From assembly GCA_021154515.1 (NCBI GenBank), contig JAJKIL010000028.1, forward strand, positions 1 to 6,555: a DNA stretch of 6,555 nucleotides. The letters run 5' to 3'. Below are positions 1 to 5,586 of the stretch, one piece after another. Below the pieces are notes generated by a model. That model searched no databases. It was not told the DNA's origin and worked only from the letters and a program-made list of their open reading frames with translations. The stretch comes from Niastella sp. (GTDB taxonomy: Bacteria; Bacteroidota; Bacteroidia; Chitinophagales; Chitinophagaceae). The first letter of the stretch is position 1. Each line of letters starts with the position of its first letter. The position numbers and the translations under genes are program-made.

Positions 1-390
1 ACCTACCTGGAAGAATGCATTACGCTTAATAAACTACGTTATGCCGATGAGGAAGTAACAGTAACGTTTGATCACCCCGGGCAAACCCCTGACGTCAGGA
101 TCGCACCGATGCTGTTTATTCCCTTTGTGGAAAATGCCTTTAAGCACGGTGTTGCCATAGGGCAAAAAGCGACCATCCACATTGCCATAGTTGTTTCCGG
201 ACAAAAGCTGATCTTTGATTGTGTCAATACGGATTATAGCTTTATCAAAAAAATGGAGATGGAAATAAGCGGCATCGGCCTGGAAAATGTAAAACGCAGG
301 CTGGAGCTGGCTTATCCCGGTAAACACCAGTTGAGCATTAAGCATGAATCCGGTAAATTTATGGTTAACCTTGAAATCGATCTGTCATGA
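1..390 (+). CDS. LytS/YehU-type sensor histidine kinase, C-terminal fragment
   Basis: The frame is open from the first base of the window, so the gene starts upstream and only its last 129 residues are seen. They form the ATP-binding end of a His_kinase (PF06580)/HATPase_c protein. A LRY segment (residues 12-14) lies just after where the phospho-accepting histidine helix should be. The N box reads PFVENAFKHG (41-50) and the G box SGIGLENVKRR (90-100). Kinases of this family are usually membrane-bound, autophosphorylate on histidine and pass the phosphate to a LytTR regulator. The sensor domain, membrane segments and phospho-accepting histidine are all outside the window, so the signal cannot be inferred. 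The stop codon overlaps the start of the downstream response regulator (ATGA), which supports a cognate, co-translated pair. Family assignment is secure. Confidence 0.93.
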   Translation, partial: TYLEECITLNKLRYADEEVTVTFDHPGQTPDVRIAPMLFIPFVENAFKHGVAIGQKATIHIAIVVSGQKLIFDCVNTDYSFIKKMEMEISGIGLENVKRRLELAYPGKHQLSIKHESGKFMVNLEIDLS

Positions 391-1079
391 TGACCTGTAT
401 AGCCATTGACGACGAACCAAAAGCGCTGGAGGTAATAGAACGGTATTGCCAAAAGATAGGATCAGTCAGCCTAAAGGCAACCTTTCGTGAACCGCTCAAG
501 GCGATCGAGTTTCTGAACCGCGAAAAGATCGACCTGATCTTCCTCGATATCAATATGCCGGATATCAACGGTATGCAACTGCTGCAAACCCTGTCTCCCC
601 GGCCCCTGATCATTTTCACTACCGCCTATAGTAAATACGCCGTGGAAAGTTATGAGCTGAACGCGGTGGATTATTTGCTGAAGCCGGCAACTTTTGAGCG
701 TTTTCTTATGGCAATCAATAAAGCGGTAGCTGCATTGGCGTCAAAAAATACCACCGGTATGGATGAAGACGCTGCGGTGTGGATCAAAAGCGGGCCGCAG
801 ACCTACCGGGTTAAAATAAGCGACATACTATACCTGGAAAAGAACGGCAATTATCTTACCGTTCATCTGAAAGACGGGAATATACTGATCCGTGAAAATA
901 TGGCTGACATTTTTGACCTTGTACCGGCGGCGGATTTTATCCGGGTACATAAATCATATGTGGTGGGCATCAGGCATATCAGCATGATCGAAGTTCATCA
1001 GCTTATAATAAATGGTGCAAAGATCCCTATTGGCAGCACCTACCGCGACTCGCTCCGCGACCGGCTCGGTATCGGATAA
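387..1079 (+). CDS. LytTR-family response regulator
   Basis: A complete 230-residue two-component response regulator, the usual length for a receiver plus LytTR protein. The receiver domain spans about residues 3-120: acidic pair D8/D9 in IAIDDEP, phospho-acceptor D54 in IFLDINMP, the conserved threonine in FTTA (T78) and lysine K99 in YLLKPA. The LytTR DNA-binding domain spans about 131-228 and shows ILYLEKNGNYLTVH (147-160) and FIRVHKSYVV (184-193), both typical. Phosphorylation of D54 by the upstream kinase is expected to favour dimerisation and binding to direct-repeat promoter sites; that is family knowledge. The start at 387 overlaps the kinase stop by 4 nt, implying translational coupling; the next codon is also ATG (390), so the exact start could be one residue later. 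The target genes are not apparent, since the downstream gene is convergent. Confidence 0.95.
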   Translation: MMTCIAIDDEPKALEVIERYCQKIGSVSLKATFREPLKAIEFLNREKIDLIFLDINMPDINGMQLLQTLSPRPLIIFTTAYSKYAVESYELNAVDYLLKPATFERFLMAINKAVAALASKNTTGMDEDAAVWIKSGPQTYRVKISDILYLEKNGNYLTVHLKDGNILIRENMADIFDLVPAADFIRVHKSYVVGIRHISMIEVHQLIINGAKIPIGSTYRDSLRDRLGIG

Positions 1080-1097
1080 TCTCCTGGTCCTATCCGC

Positions 1098-1796
1098 TCA
1101 ACAGATCATCAACAACCTGTTCTGTCCGGATCTTTCCTTTGGTGCACGGTGAAGACAGGGAGGAACCTGGCTTTCAGGATGATCAACCGCCAACCTCCAT
1201 AGGTTACCAAGACCTAAGCTTATTGGACGAGCATCGGGTTCTGCTTGATAATGCAGATCAAAGAAATTTTCACTTAAGAATGATTCAAAACCTTCATCTT
1301 CCCCATGATATAGTTTTTTGAGTTCATCACGTATTGCTGGAATAAGTACTTTCTTTTTGCCTTGGGAATTTGGCAATATTTCACTCGACTCGCCATGGTA
1401 AGTGCATAAAAACGTATCGATTGGTATAGGAGAGCGATCTACATGAAAAGAATAAACATCGGTTGGGAAAAACGGATAGGTATTATCCCGATGATAGTAG
1501 CTGATCACATTAAGAATTGGCGATGCGCCATGAGCTGTCAATAGCTTCAAGTCATTTAAAAGAATGTCACGGGCAAGTTGCCCTTGTTCACTCAACTGAA
1601 GTTCACAAAGTTCCTCTTGTCCAATCGCCGTTATATTTCCGTTTAGCTCTACCTTGTTAACAATCTCAGAAAAATCACCTGGCAGTTTACGGGTCCAACA
1701 AATCGCATTAATTACTCCACTAAATGGCGTAGAAACAAGGTCTTGAAAATTCGTGACACAGTGAATTTGATGCTCAGCATGAGGTATATCTATCAT
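1098..1796 (-). CDS. DUF1826-like protein, possible Fe(II)/2OG oxygenase fold
   Basis: A 232-residue protein with no signal peptide or membrane segment, so probably cytoplasmic. I assign it tentatively to the uncharacterised DUF1826 family (PF08856) from two remembered motifs: the central FHVDRSPIPIDTFLCTYHG (117-135), followed by LPN (141-143), and the C-terminal LHRAPKERSGQNRLLM (215-230). Together these place H118, D120, H216 and R227 in an HxD...H-X10-R arrangement, the spacing of the metal- and 2-oxoglutarate-binding residues in Fe(II)/2OG dioxygenases such as TauD. That is an inference, not established for the family as far as I know. The gene converges on the LytTR regulator with 17-18 bp between stops and diverges from the DUF488 gene. 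The ATG at 1796 is the only plausible start near the N-terminus; no Shine-Dalgarno sequence precedes it. Coding status is well supported by length and motifs; function is unknown. Confidence 0.72.
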   Translation of the reverse strand: MIDIPHAEHQIHCVTNFQDLVSTPFSGVINAICWTRKLPGDFSEIVNKVELNGNITAIGQEELCELQLSEQGQLARDILLNDLKLLTAHGASPILNVISYYHRDNTYPFFPTDVYSFHVDRSPIPIDTFLCTYHGESSEILPNSQGKKKVLIPAIRDELKKLYHGEDEGFESFLSENFFDLHYQAEPDARPISLGLGNLWRLAVDHPESQVPPCLHRAPKERSGQNRLLMIC

Positions 1797-1801
1797 AATA
1801 A

Positions 1802-1832
1802 CTAATATAAATATAATATTTTTAACAACAAA
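1802..1832 (-). promoter_or_regulatory. Candidate Bacteroidota promoter for the DUF1826-like gene
   Basis: On the minus strand, TTTG (1832-1829) is followed after 19 nt by TATATTAG (1809-1802), which matches the Bacteroidota -7 consensus TAnnTTTG in all but one defined base. The spacing is right for -33/-7 elements. Transcription would then begin about 5 nt beyond the -7 box, essentially at the ATG at 1796, suggesting a leaderless or near-leaderless mRNA. The surrounding DNA is very AT-rich, so a chance match is possible. Confidence 0.45.
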
Positions 1833-1914
1833 GTATGGGAATAGTAGACCGTTATCAAGCCTATCTGCAGTGTATGAAACAGGTAAACAGATATTTTGTT
1901 TAACCGAATATACA

Positions 1915-1947
1915 TTTGGAGTGTTGAAAACAATTCAAATAAATTTG
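1915..1947 (+). promoter_or_regulatory. Candidate Bacteroidota promoter for the DUF488 gene
   Basis: TTTG at 1915-1918 and a perfect -7 element TAAATTTG at 1940-1947 are separated by 21 nt. The start of transcription would be near 1953, giving a leader of about 50 nt before the ATG at 2002. A second perfect -7-like box, TACATTTG, lies at 1911-1918 but has no well-spaced -33 partner: the nearest TTTG, at 1895-1898, is only 12 nt away. The two divergent promoters of this intergenic region are about 80 bp apart, so their regulation could be shared. Confidence 0.5.
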
Positions 1948-2001
1948 TGGTATGGCTGATCGTGGATAAGGTCTCCTATCGTCAGGAATCACTGTGCTAG
2001 G

Positions 2002-2532
2002 ATGAAGAAAGAAAATAAAACTATATGGACAATCGGGCATTCTACTCATTCCTTTGAGGAATTTGTATTGATGCTGCATTCTTTCAATATTAAATTGGTA
2101 GCGGATATAAGAAGTTATCCCGGGTCGCGAAAATTTCCACAATTCAATAAAGAAGCGTTGGAAATTTCTTTACCCCAAACCGACATCCAATACGTTCATT
2201 TGAAAGATCTTGGCGGACGGAGAAAAGCAGATCCTGATTCAAAGAATACGGCATGGAGGCATGCTGCCTTTCGGGGGTATGCTGATTATATGGAAACGAG
2301 TGCGTTTAAAGATGGAATAAAAGAACTAATAAAGAGTGCATTAAGCCAACAAACTGCTTATATGTGTTCCGAGGCAGTATGGTGGCGTTGTCATCGTTCT
2401 TTAATTTCTGATTATCTAAAGGCACAGGGTTGGAAAGTCATGCACATAATGAGTATCAGTAAAGCAGTAGAACATCCTTACACAGCGCCTGCAAGAATTA
2501 TAAATGGGAAGTTGACTTATAGTATGTTCTGA
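2002..2532 (+). CDS. DUF488 family protein
   Basis: A complete 176-residue protein of the DUF488 family, whose biochemical role is not established to my knowledge. The family hallmarks are all present in order: IGHSTHS (11-17) after the first strand, ADIRSYPGSRKFPQF (34-48), YVHLKDLGGRR (64-74), RGYADYM (91-97), and the C-terminal MCSEAVWWRCHRSLI (121-135) with C122, E124, C130, H131 and R132. Length is normal and there is no signal peptide or membrane segment, so it is likely cytoplasmic. It is transcribed divergently from the DUF1826-like gene and converges on the amidohydrolase with only 7 bp between the stops. The ATG at 2002 puts the TIGHS motif about ten residues in, as usual; no good Shine-Dalgarno sequence is visible. 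Conserved Cys/His/Arg/Asp residues suggest an enzyme, but I would not name a reaction. Confidence 0.9.
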   Translation: MKKENKTIWTIGHSTHSFEEFVLMLHSFNIKLVADIRSYPGSRKFPQFNKEALEISLPQTDIQYVHLKDLGGRRKADPDSKNTAWRHAAFRGYADYMETSAFKDGIKELIKSALSQQTAYMCSEAVWWRCHRSLISDYLKAQGWKVMHIMSISKAVEHPYTAPARIINGKLTYSMF

Positions 2533-2539
2533 TTTTTGG

Positions 2540-3934
2540 TCAATAAGTGCTATTGGGGTTCAGGAAAACGATGCCATCTTTGATAATTGTCTTGCCTGCC
2601 CGAAAGTTTTTATAATCGTCAAAAGGACTTTGGTCCCAAATAAGGAGATCTGCTTTCTTTCCCTTTTCAATCGAACCATACCGATTGTCTAAGCCCAAAG
2701 CCGTTGCTCCGTTGATGGTTGAGATCTGCAGAATGTCGGGGATGGTAAAGCCATATTCTGCTAACAGCAGTTGTTCAGAAATGAATGCCTTGCCGCCACT
2801 TGGCCAATCTGTGCCTATGCGAAGAATGATTCCTTTGTTGAATAATTGTTTAACATAGCCCATTAACAATTTGAAGTTCTCTTTACACCTGGCTACTTGC
2901 TCCGGGGTTAATGAGGTGTCCGTTTTGGTGTTGTTGGTAAAATAGGTTAACCCGGCAAATTGCTCCGCAATCAAATGGAACCCCGTAGAAAAGGTTGTCT
3001 TGCTGTTTGCCAATTTGCTTATCAAGGTATCCATCGCTGCTTCCTTTTTGTCATGAATAAAACGAAACATCTCCAGCCGTTCTACAAACTTCCCGATCGG
3101 AAGGTTCATCGTGCCCGGCGGATAATACTTTTGCATTTCGGAATTAAAATCCTTGTCCTCCTTTTGCAAATGCAACACGCTGTTGGCCAATGTTAAGATA
3201 TGTTCATAGTTGCGCAACCCAATATCGAGTGTTGAATCGATAAACATGATATTTTGATCTATATGCCCATAGACTTTCATTCCCAGGCTATCAGCCGTTT
3301 TAAAAGCAGCTTCGAATTCCGGTCTTCGCAGTTTCCAATAAAGCTTGATATGCCTTAGACCCAATCCGTAATAGTCGATCACCTTTTGTTTTGCAGCGGC
3401 CGGGGATTCCACCATGCTGTGGTTACTGTATGGTTTACGTCCTTCATTTGAAATCAGGGCGCCGCCAACTGTGTAGACATCCATATACTCTGGTCTGGGA
3501 TCCGTTTGCCAACCAAGAACCGGTGGCAACCATTTTTCTGATTGCCCCATGATCATGGCAGCCGTTACACCGTAAGGAAGATAAGTGTCCGAGAGTCGCT
3601 TGCGATACAGTTCCAAAGAGTCCTTTGCAAAAGTTTCAGGCAATGCACCATAGGATCGATAAACATCAGTGGGATGAATATGCGTGTCAATAAAACCAGG
3701 TGTGACGAGTTTACCCCTGGCATCAATGGTTTTCGTAGCAGCATAGTTCTTCTTTTTGGTAGTGACCTGGATAATAATACCATCTTTAACGAGGATCGTT
3801 TGGTTAGCGGATAGCAACCCGGTTCTGGTGTCAAAGAGGTTTGCGTTCCTGATAACGAGGTCCATTTTTTCTGTCTGCCCAAAAGAGTTATGAGTGACCA
3901 AAAAGGCCAACGTAAACATAAGTAATTTCATCAT
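2540..3934 (-). CDS. Exported metal-dependent amidohydrolase
   Basis: A complete 464-residue amidohydrolase-superfamily protein. Residues 1-20 form a signal peptide with a hydrophobic core (LLMFTLAFLV) and a likely cleavage before Q20 in NSFGQ. There is no lipobox cysteine, so it is predicted to be periplasmic. The N-terminal beta-sandwich strand (DLVIRNANLFDTRTG) leads into the barrel, whose metal ligands can be read: GFIDTHIHPTD with H85 and H87, K197 in HIKLYWK (possible carboxylated lysine), H224 in VYGHID, H245 in YEHI and D376 in LRIGTDWPSGG. The C-terminal INGATALGLDNRYGSIEKGKKADLL block is typical of the imidazolonepropionase/prolidase-like branch. Expected chemistry is hydrolysis of a C-N bond in a cyclic amide, peptide or similar compound; the substrate cannot be read. 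Its ATG overlaps the stop of the upstream Crp/Fnr regulator (ATGA), indicating translational coupling. A second ATG follows immediately. Confidence 0.93.
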   Translation of the reverse strand: MMKLLMFTLAFLVTHNSFGQTEKMDLVIRNANLFDTRTGLLSANQTILVKDGIIIQVTTKKKNYAATKTIDARGKLVTPGFIDTHIHPTDVYRSYGALPETFAKDSLELYRKRLSDTYLPYGVTAAMIMGQSEKWLPPVLGWQTDPRPEYMDVYTVGGALISNEGRKPYSNHSMVESPAAAKQKVIDYYGLGLRHIKLYWKLRRPEFEAAFKTADSLGMKVYGHIDQNIMFIDSTLDIGLRNYEHILTLANSVLHLQKEDKDFNSEMQKYYPPGTMNLPIGKFVERLEMFRFIHDKKEAAMDTLISKLANSKTTFSTGFHLIAEQFAGLTYFTNNTKTDTSLTPEQVARCKENFKLLMGYVKQLFNKGIILRIGTDWPSGGKAFISEQLLLAEYGFTIPDILQISTINGATALGLDNRYGSIEKGKKADLLIWDQSPFDDYKNFRAGKTIIKDGIVFLNPNSTY

Positions 3935-4530
3935 TGTGAATCATTGTTTGTGCGTTTTTGGGAACTTTGTTTCCTTATCCGGCTAAGCGTTTCCCGTGAC
4001 ACACCAAGGAAGGAAGCAATCATATGCAACGGTATGCGGTCGTATATCATAGGACATGACCTGATAAAGTTGTCGTATTTCTCTTCCGCCGTCTCACTAA
4101 TATTGCTAAGGATCCTGGTTTGCTGTACTTCATAGTTTTTACAATCCAGTTTCTCTATTAATTTTTTAAAGCGGGGGATCGTTTCGATCAAGAAATCAAA
4201 CTTTTCCTTTTTTATCATTAACAATTCACCATCTTCAAGTGCATCAATGTTATATTTGGAAGGAAGACCCGATTGATAACTGGCATAATCACTTATCCAC
4301 CAGTTTTCTATTGCAAACCTCATAACATGCTCTTCACCATCTTTGCCTACGCTGTACAGGCGAAAGCAACCTTTAACGACAAAGCTATTGTAATAGCTGA
4401 CATCGCCTTCCTGTAATAAATATTGACGCTTGCGAATTTTCTTCGGGATAGTCACTTCTTCGACCAGGCTCAATTCATCATTGGTCAGGTCGCCTTTTTC
4501 AATCAGATACGTCGCTAAAGAAGGGAACAT
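3931..4530 (-). CDS. Crp/Fnr-family transcriptional regulator
   Basis: A 199-residue regulator of the Crp/Fnr superfamily, close to the usual length for Bacteroidota members. The N-terminal cyclic-nucleotide-binding-like beta-barrel spans about residues 25-110, with RKRQYLLQEGDV (33-44) and FVVKGCFRLY (50-59) typical. A dimerisation helix follows at about 110-150, then the helix-turn-helix RIPLHMIASFLGVSRETLSRIRKQ at 165-188. The HTH block is cited by position because it is long; its key recognition residues are S178, R179, E180, S183 and R184. The phosphate-binding cassette of true cAMP receptors (a GE pair, then an R-S/T-A) is not visible at 77-98, where SKYNIDA stands instead, so cAMP binding is doubtful. 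There is no Fnr-type cysteine cluster. The gene is first in an operon with the amidohydrolase, and a palindrome on its own promoter suggests autoregulation. No Shine-Dalgarno sequence precedes the ATG. Confidence 0.93.
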   Translation of the reverse strand: MFPSLATYLIEKGDLTNDELSLVEEVTIPKKIRKRQYLLQEGDVSYYNSFVVKGCFRLYSVGKDGEEHVMRFAIENWWISDYASYQSGLPSKYNIDALEDGELLMIKKEKFDFLIETIPRFKKLIEKLDCKNYEVQQTRILSNISETAEEKYDNFIRSCPMIYDRIPLHMIASFLGVSRETLSRIRKQSSQKRTNNDSQ

Positions 4531-4535
4531 TTTAA

Positions 4536-4555
4536 ATAACTTTTATCAAAGTTAT
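4536..4555. promoter_or_regulatory. Perfect palindrome, candidate operator of the Crp/Fnr regulator
   Basis: Two perfect 8-bp inverted arms, ATAACTTT (4536-4543) and AAAGTTAT (4548-4555), flank the 4-bp spacer TATC. The centre is about 15 bp upstream of the regulator's ATG. A 20-bp two-fold symmetric site is the size expected for a dimeric HTH regulator of this family. The arm overlaps a -7 promoter box, so binding would block transcription. No second complete copy was seen in the window. That the adjacent regulator binds here is inference. Confidence 0.6.
4547..4554 (-). promoter_or_regulatory. -7 promoter element of the regulator-amidohydrolase operon
   Basis: On the minus strand the bases 4554-4547 read TAACTTTG, a perfect match to the Bacteroidota -7 consensus TAnnTTTG. 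The expected -33 position (about 4574-4577) reads GTGT, a poor match to TTTG, so the promoter may be weak or activator-dependent. Transcription would start around 4541, leaving a leader of only about 10 nt. Confidence 0.45.
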
Positions 4556-4604
4556 CTAAAAATTCTTTCTTGTACACCGGCCATGCCTAAACTCAACGGT
4601 ATTG

Positions 4605-4653
4605 AAAAACAACAGTAACATGCCCGGAAACTGGAACAGGCATATTACTGTTG
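4605..4653 (-). terminator. Intrinsic terminator after the SDR gene
   Basis: Read on the minus strand, a 15-bp stem (4653-4639 pairing with 4624-4610, with one G-U wobble) encloses a 14-nt loop and is followed directly by TTTTT (4609-4605). It begins 8 nt after the SDR stop codon. It separates the SDR from the regulator-amidohydrolase operon downstream on the same strand. The plus strand has no T run after the stem, so it acts one way. Confidence 0.88.
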
Positions 4654-4661
4654 CCTGGTTG

Positions 4662-5429
4662 TTATTTCATCTGAATGATATTGGTGAGACCGCCATCGGC
4701 GAGTATTTCGGTGGCGAGCAGGAAAGATGAATCGTCAGACGCCAGGAATGCGGCAGCTTTTCCCAAATCAGACGGCAGCCCCAGCCTCCCTAAAGGTGTC
4801 AGGTCTTTCCAAATTTGTTTAACCTGCTCAACCTGTTCCTGCGGTACAATTTTACCAAATACAGGTGTATCAATTGAACCGGGAGAAAGCGTATTGACCC
4901 TGATCTTTCTTGCTAACAGATCCAGCGATAATCCTTTAGCTAATGATACAACAGCCGCTTTAGCTGCACTGTATACCGTCATTCCCGGAGCTGCACGATG
5001 TGCGGCACTTGATCCGATGAGAATAATTGAGGCTCCATCATGTAAGTATGGAAGCGCTTTTTGCACGGTAAAGTAAACGCTTTTCAAATTCAGATCCATA
5101 TACTTATCATAATTGTCTTCTGTGACCTCAGCAATGCCGGCCATCGGGCTGCCATCTACAATGCCACCGGCATTGACTACCAGCGTATCTATTTTGCCGA
5201 ATCGATCAAATGTCTCCCTGAATATCCGTTCCAGGTCATCCATGTTCGTTACATCTGCCTGGATGCCTACGAAACCTGCTCCCAGCGCTGCAACCGATCT
5301 GTCGAGTGTTTCCTGATTTCTGCCTGTTATTGTACCGATCGCACCTTCATTTTTAAATGCCGCTGCAATGCCAAATCCAATGCCGCTGTTCCCTCCGGTA
5401 ACTACGGCTACCTTGTTTTTTAATTTCAT
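4662..5429 (-). CDS. Short-chain dehydrogenase/reductase (classical SDR)
   Basis: A 255-residue classical SDR, the normal length, built as a single Rossmann domain and expected to be cytoplasmic. The cofactor motif TGGNSGIG is at 11-18, the adenine-side acidic residue at D59, NAG at 86-88 and N114 in the expected place. The catalytic triad is S140, Y153 and K157 (GSSA; YSAAK). The C-terminus carries the usual LADGG (244-248). R37 after the second strand (TGRN) hints at preference for NADP(H), as an inference. It should catalyse reversible alcohol/ketone oxidoreduction, but the substrate loop gives no specificity. The ATG at 5429 starts the protein as MKLKNKVAVVTGG, as in homologues. An in-frame GTG at 5519 would add 30 residues over the promoter region and is rejected. 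The gene is flanked by terminators on both sides, so it is probably transcribed alone. Confidence 0.93.
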   Translation of the reverse strand: MKLKNKVAVVTGGNSGIGFGIAAAFKNEGAIGTITGRNQETLDRSVAALGAGFVGIQADVTNMDDLERIFRETFDRFGKIDTLVVNAGGIVDGSPMAGIAEVTEDNYDKYMDLNLKSVYFTVQKALPYLHDGASIILIGSSAAHRAAPGMTVYSAAKAAVVSLAKGLSLDLLARKIRVNTLSPGSIDTPVFGKIVPQEQVEQVKQIWKDLTPLGRLGLPSDLGKAAAFLASDDSSFLLATEILADGGLTNIIQMK

Positions 5430-5505
5430 TTTGTATGATTGTATTACAAGGTAAAGGTGAGCTGTTTCAGGGGTTGGCAACAAGGACATTTGACAGAAAA
5501 TATAG

Positions 5506-5519
5506 GTGATAAATGTCAC
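5506..5519. promoter_or_regulatory. CRP-like palindrome GTGA-N6-TCAC upstream of the SDR gene
   Basis: GTGA (5506-5509) and TCAC (5516-5519) are separated by six bases, the core layout of a Crp-type binding site. The centre lies about 84 bp upstream of the SDR start, between that gene and the terminator of the T9SS gene. A longer imperfect element, GACATTT (5485-5491) with AAATGTC (5511-5517), overlaps it. No clear -33/-7 pair was found here; a weak -7-like TATATTTT lies just downstream on the minus strand. Function is inferred from pattern alone. Confidence 0.3.
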
Positions 5520-5525
5520 GTAATT

Positions 5526-5568
5526 AAAAAGACCGTCTCCTGTATTTGTAAAAATATGGAGACGGTCT
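5526..5568 (-). terminator. Intrinsic terminator after the T9SS-sorted protein gene
   Basis: A perfect 11-bp GC-rich stem (5568-5558 pairing with 5540-5530) with a 17-nt loop is followed on the minus strand by a T run; counting the last stem base, five T's occupy 5530-5526. It begins about 18 nt after the stop codon at 5587. The plus strand lacks a T run, so it acts on leftward transcription only and insulates the SDR promoter. Confidence 0.92.
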
Positions 5569-5586
5569 AATTATTGAAAAAGTTCC

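Noticed and set aside
1073..1096. Inverted repeat CGGATA...TATCCG between the convergent LytTR and DUF1826-like genes, as a terminator
   Set aside because: The stem is only 6 bp, the loop 12 nt, and neither strand has a T run after it, so intrinsic termination is not supported.
1914..1940. ATTTG...CAAAT inverted repeat in the DUF488 promoter as an operator
   Set aside because: The arms are only 5 bp in AT-rich DNA with a 17-nt spacer, and they are explained by the -33 and -7 elements themselves.
2533..2539. TTTTTGG between the DUF488 and amidohydrolase stops, as a terminator tail
   Set aside because: No stable stem precedes the T run on the plus strand; the run alone is not evidence of a terminator.
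3565..3882. Overlapping reading frame on the minus strand inside the amidohydrolase
   Set aside because: It lies wholly within a well-supported gene in another frame, has no recognisable motif and no start signal.
5430..5519. N-terminal extension of the SDR starting at the GTG at 5519
   Set aside because: The 30 extra residues match nothing typical of SDRs and cover the promoter region; the Met at 5429 gives the standard MKLKNKVAVVTGG start.
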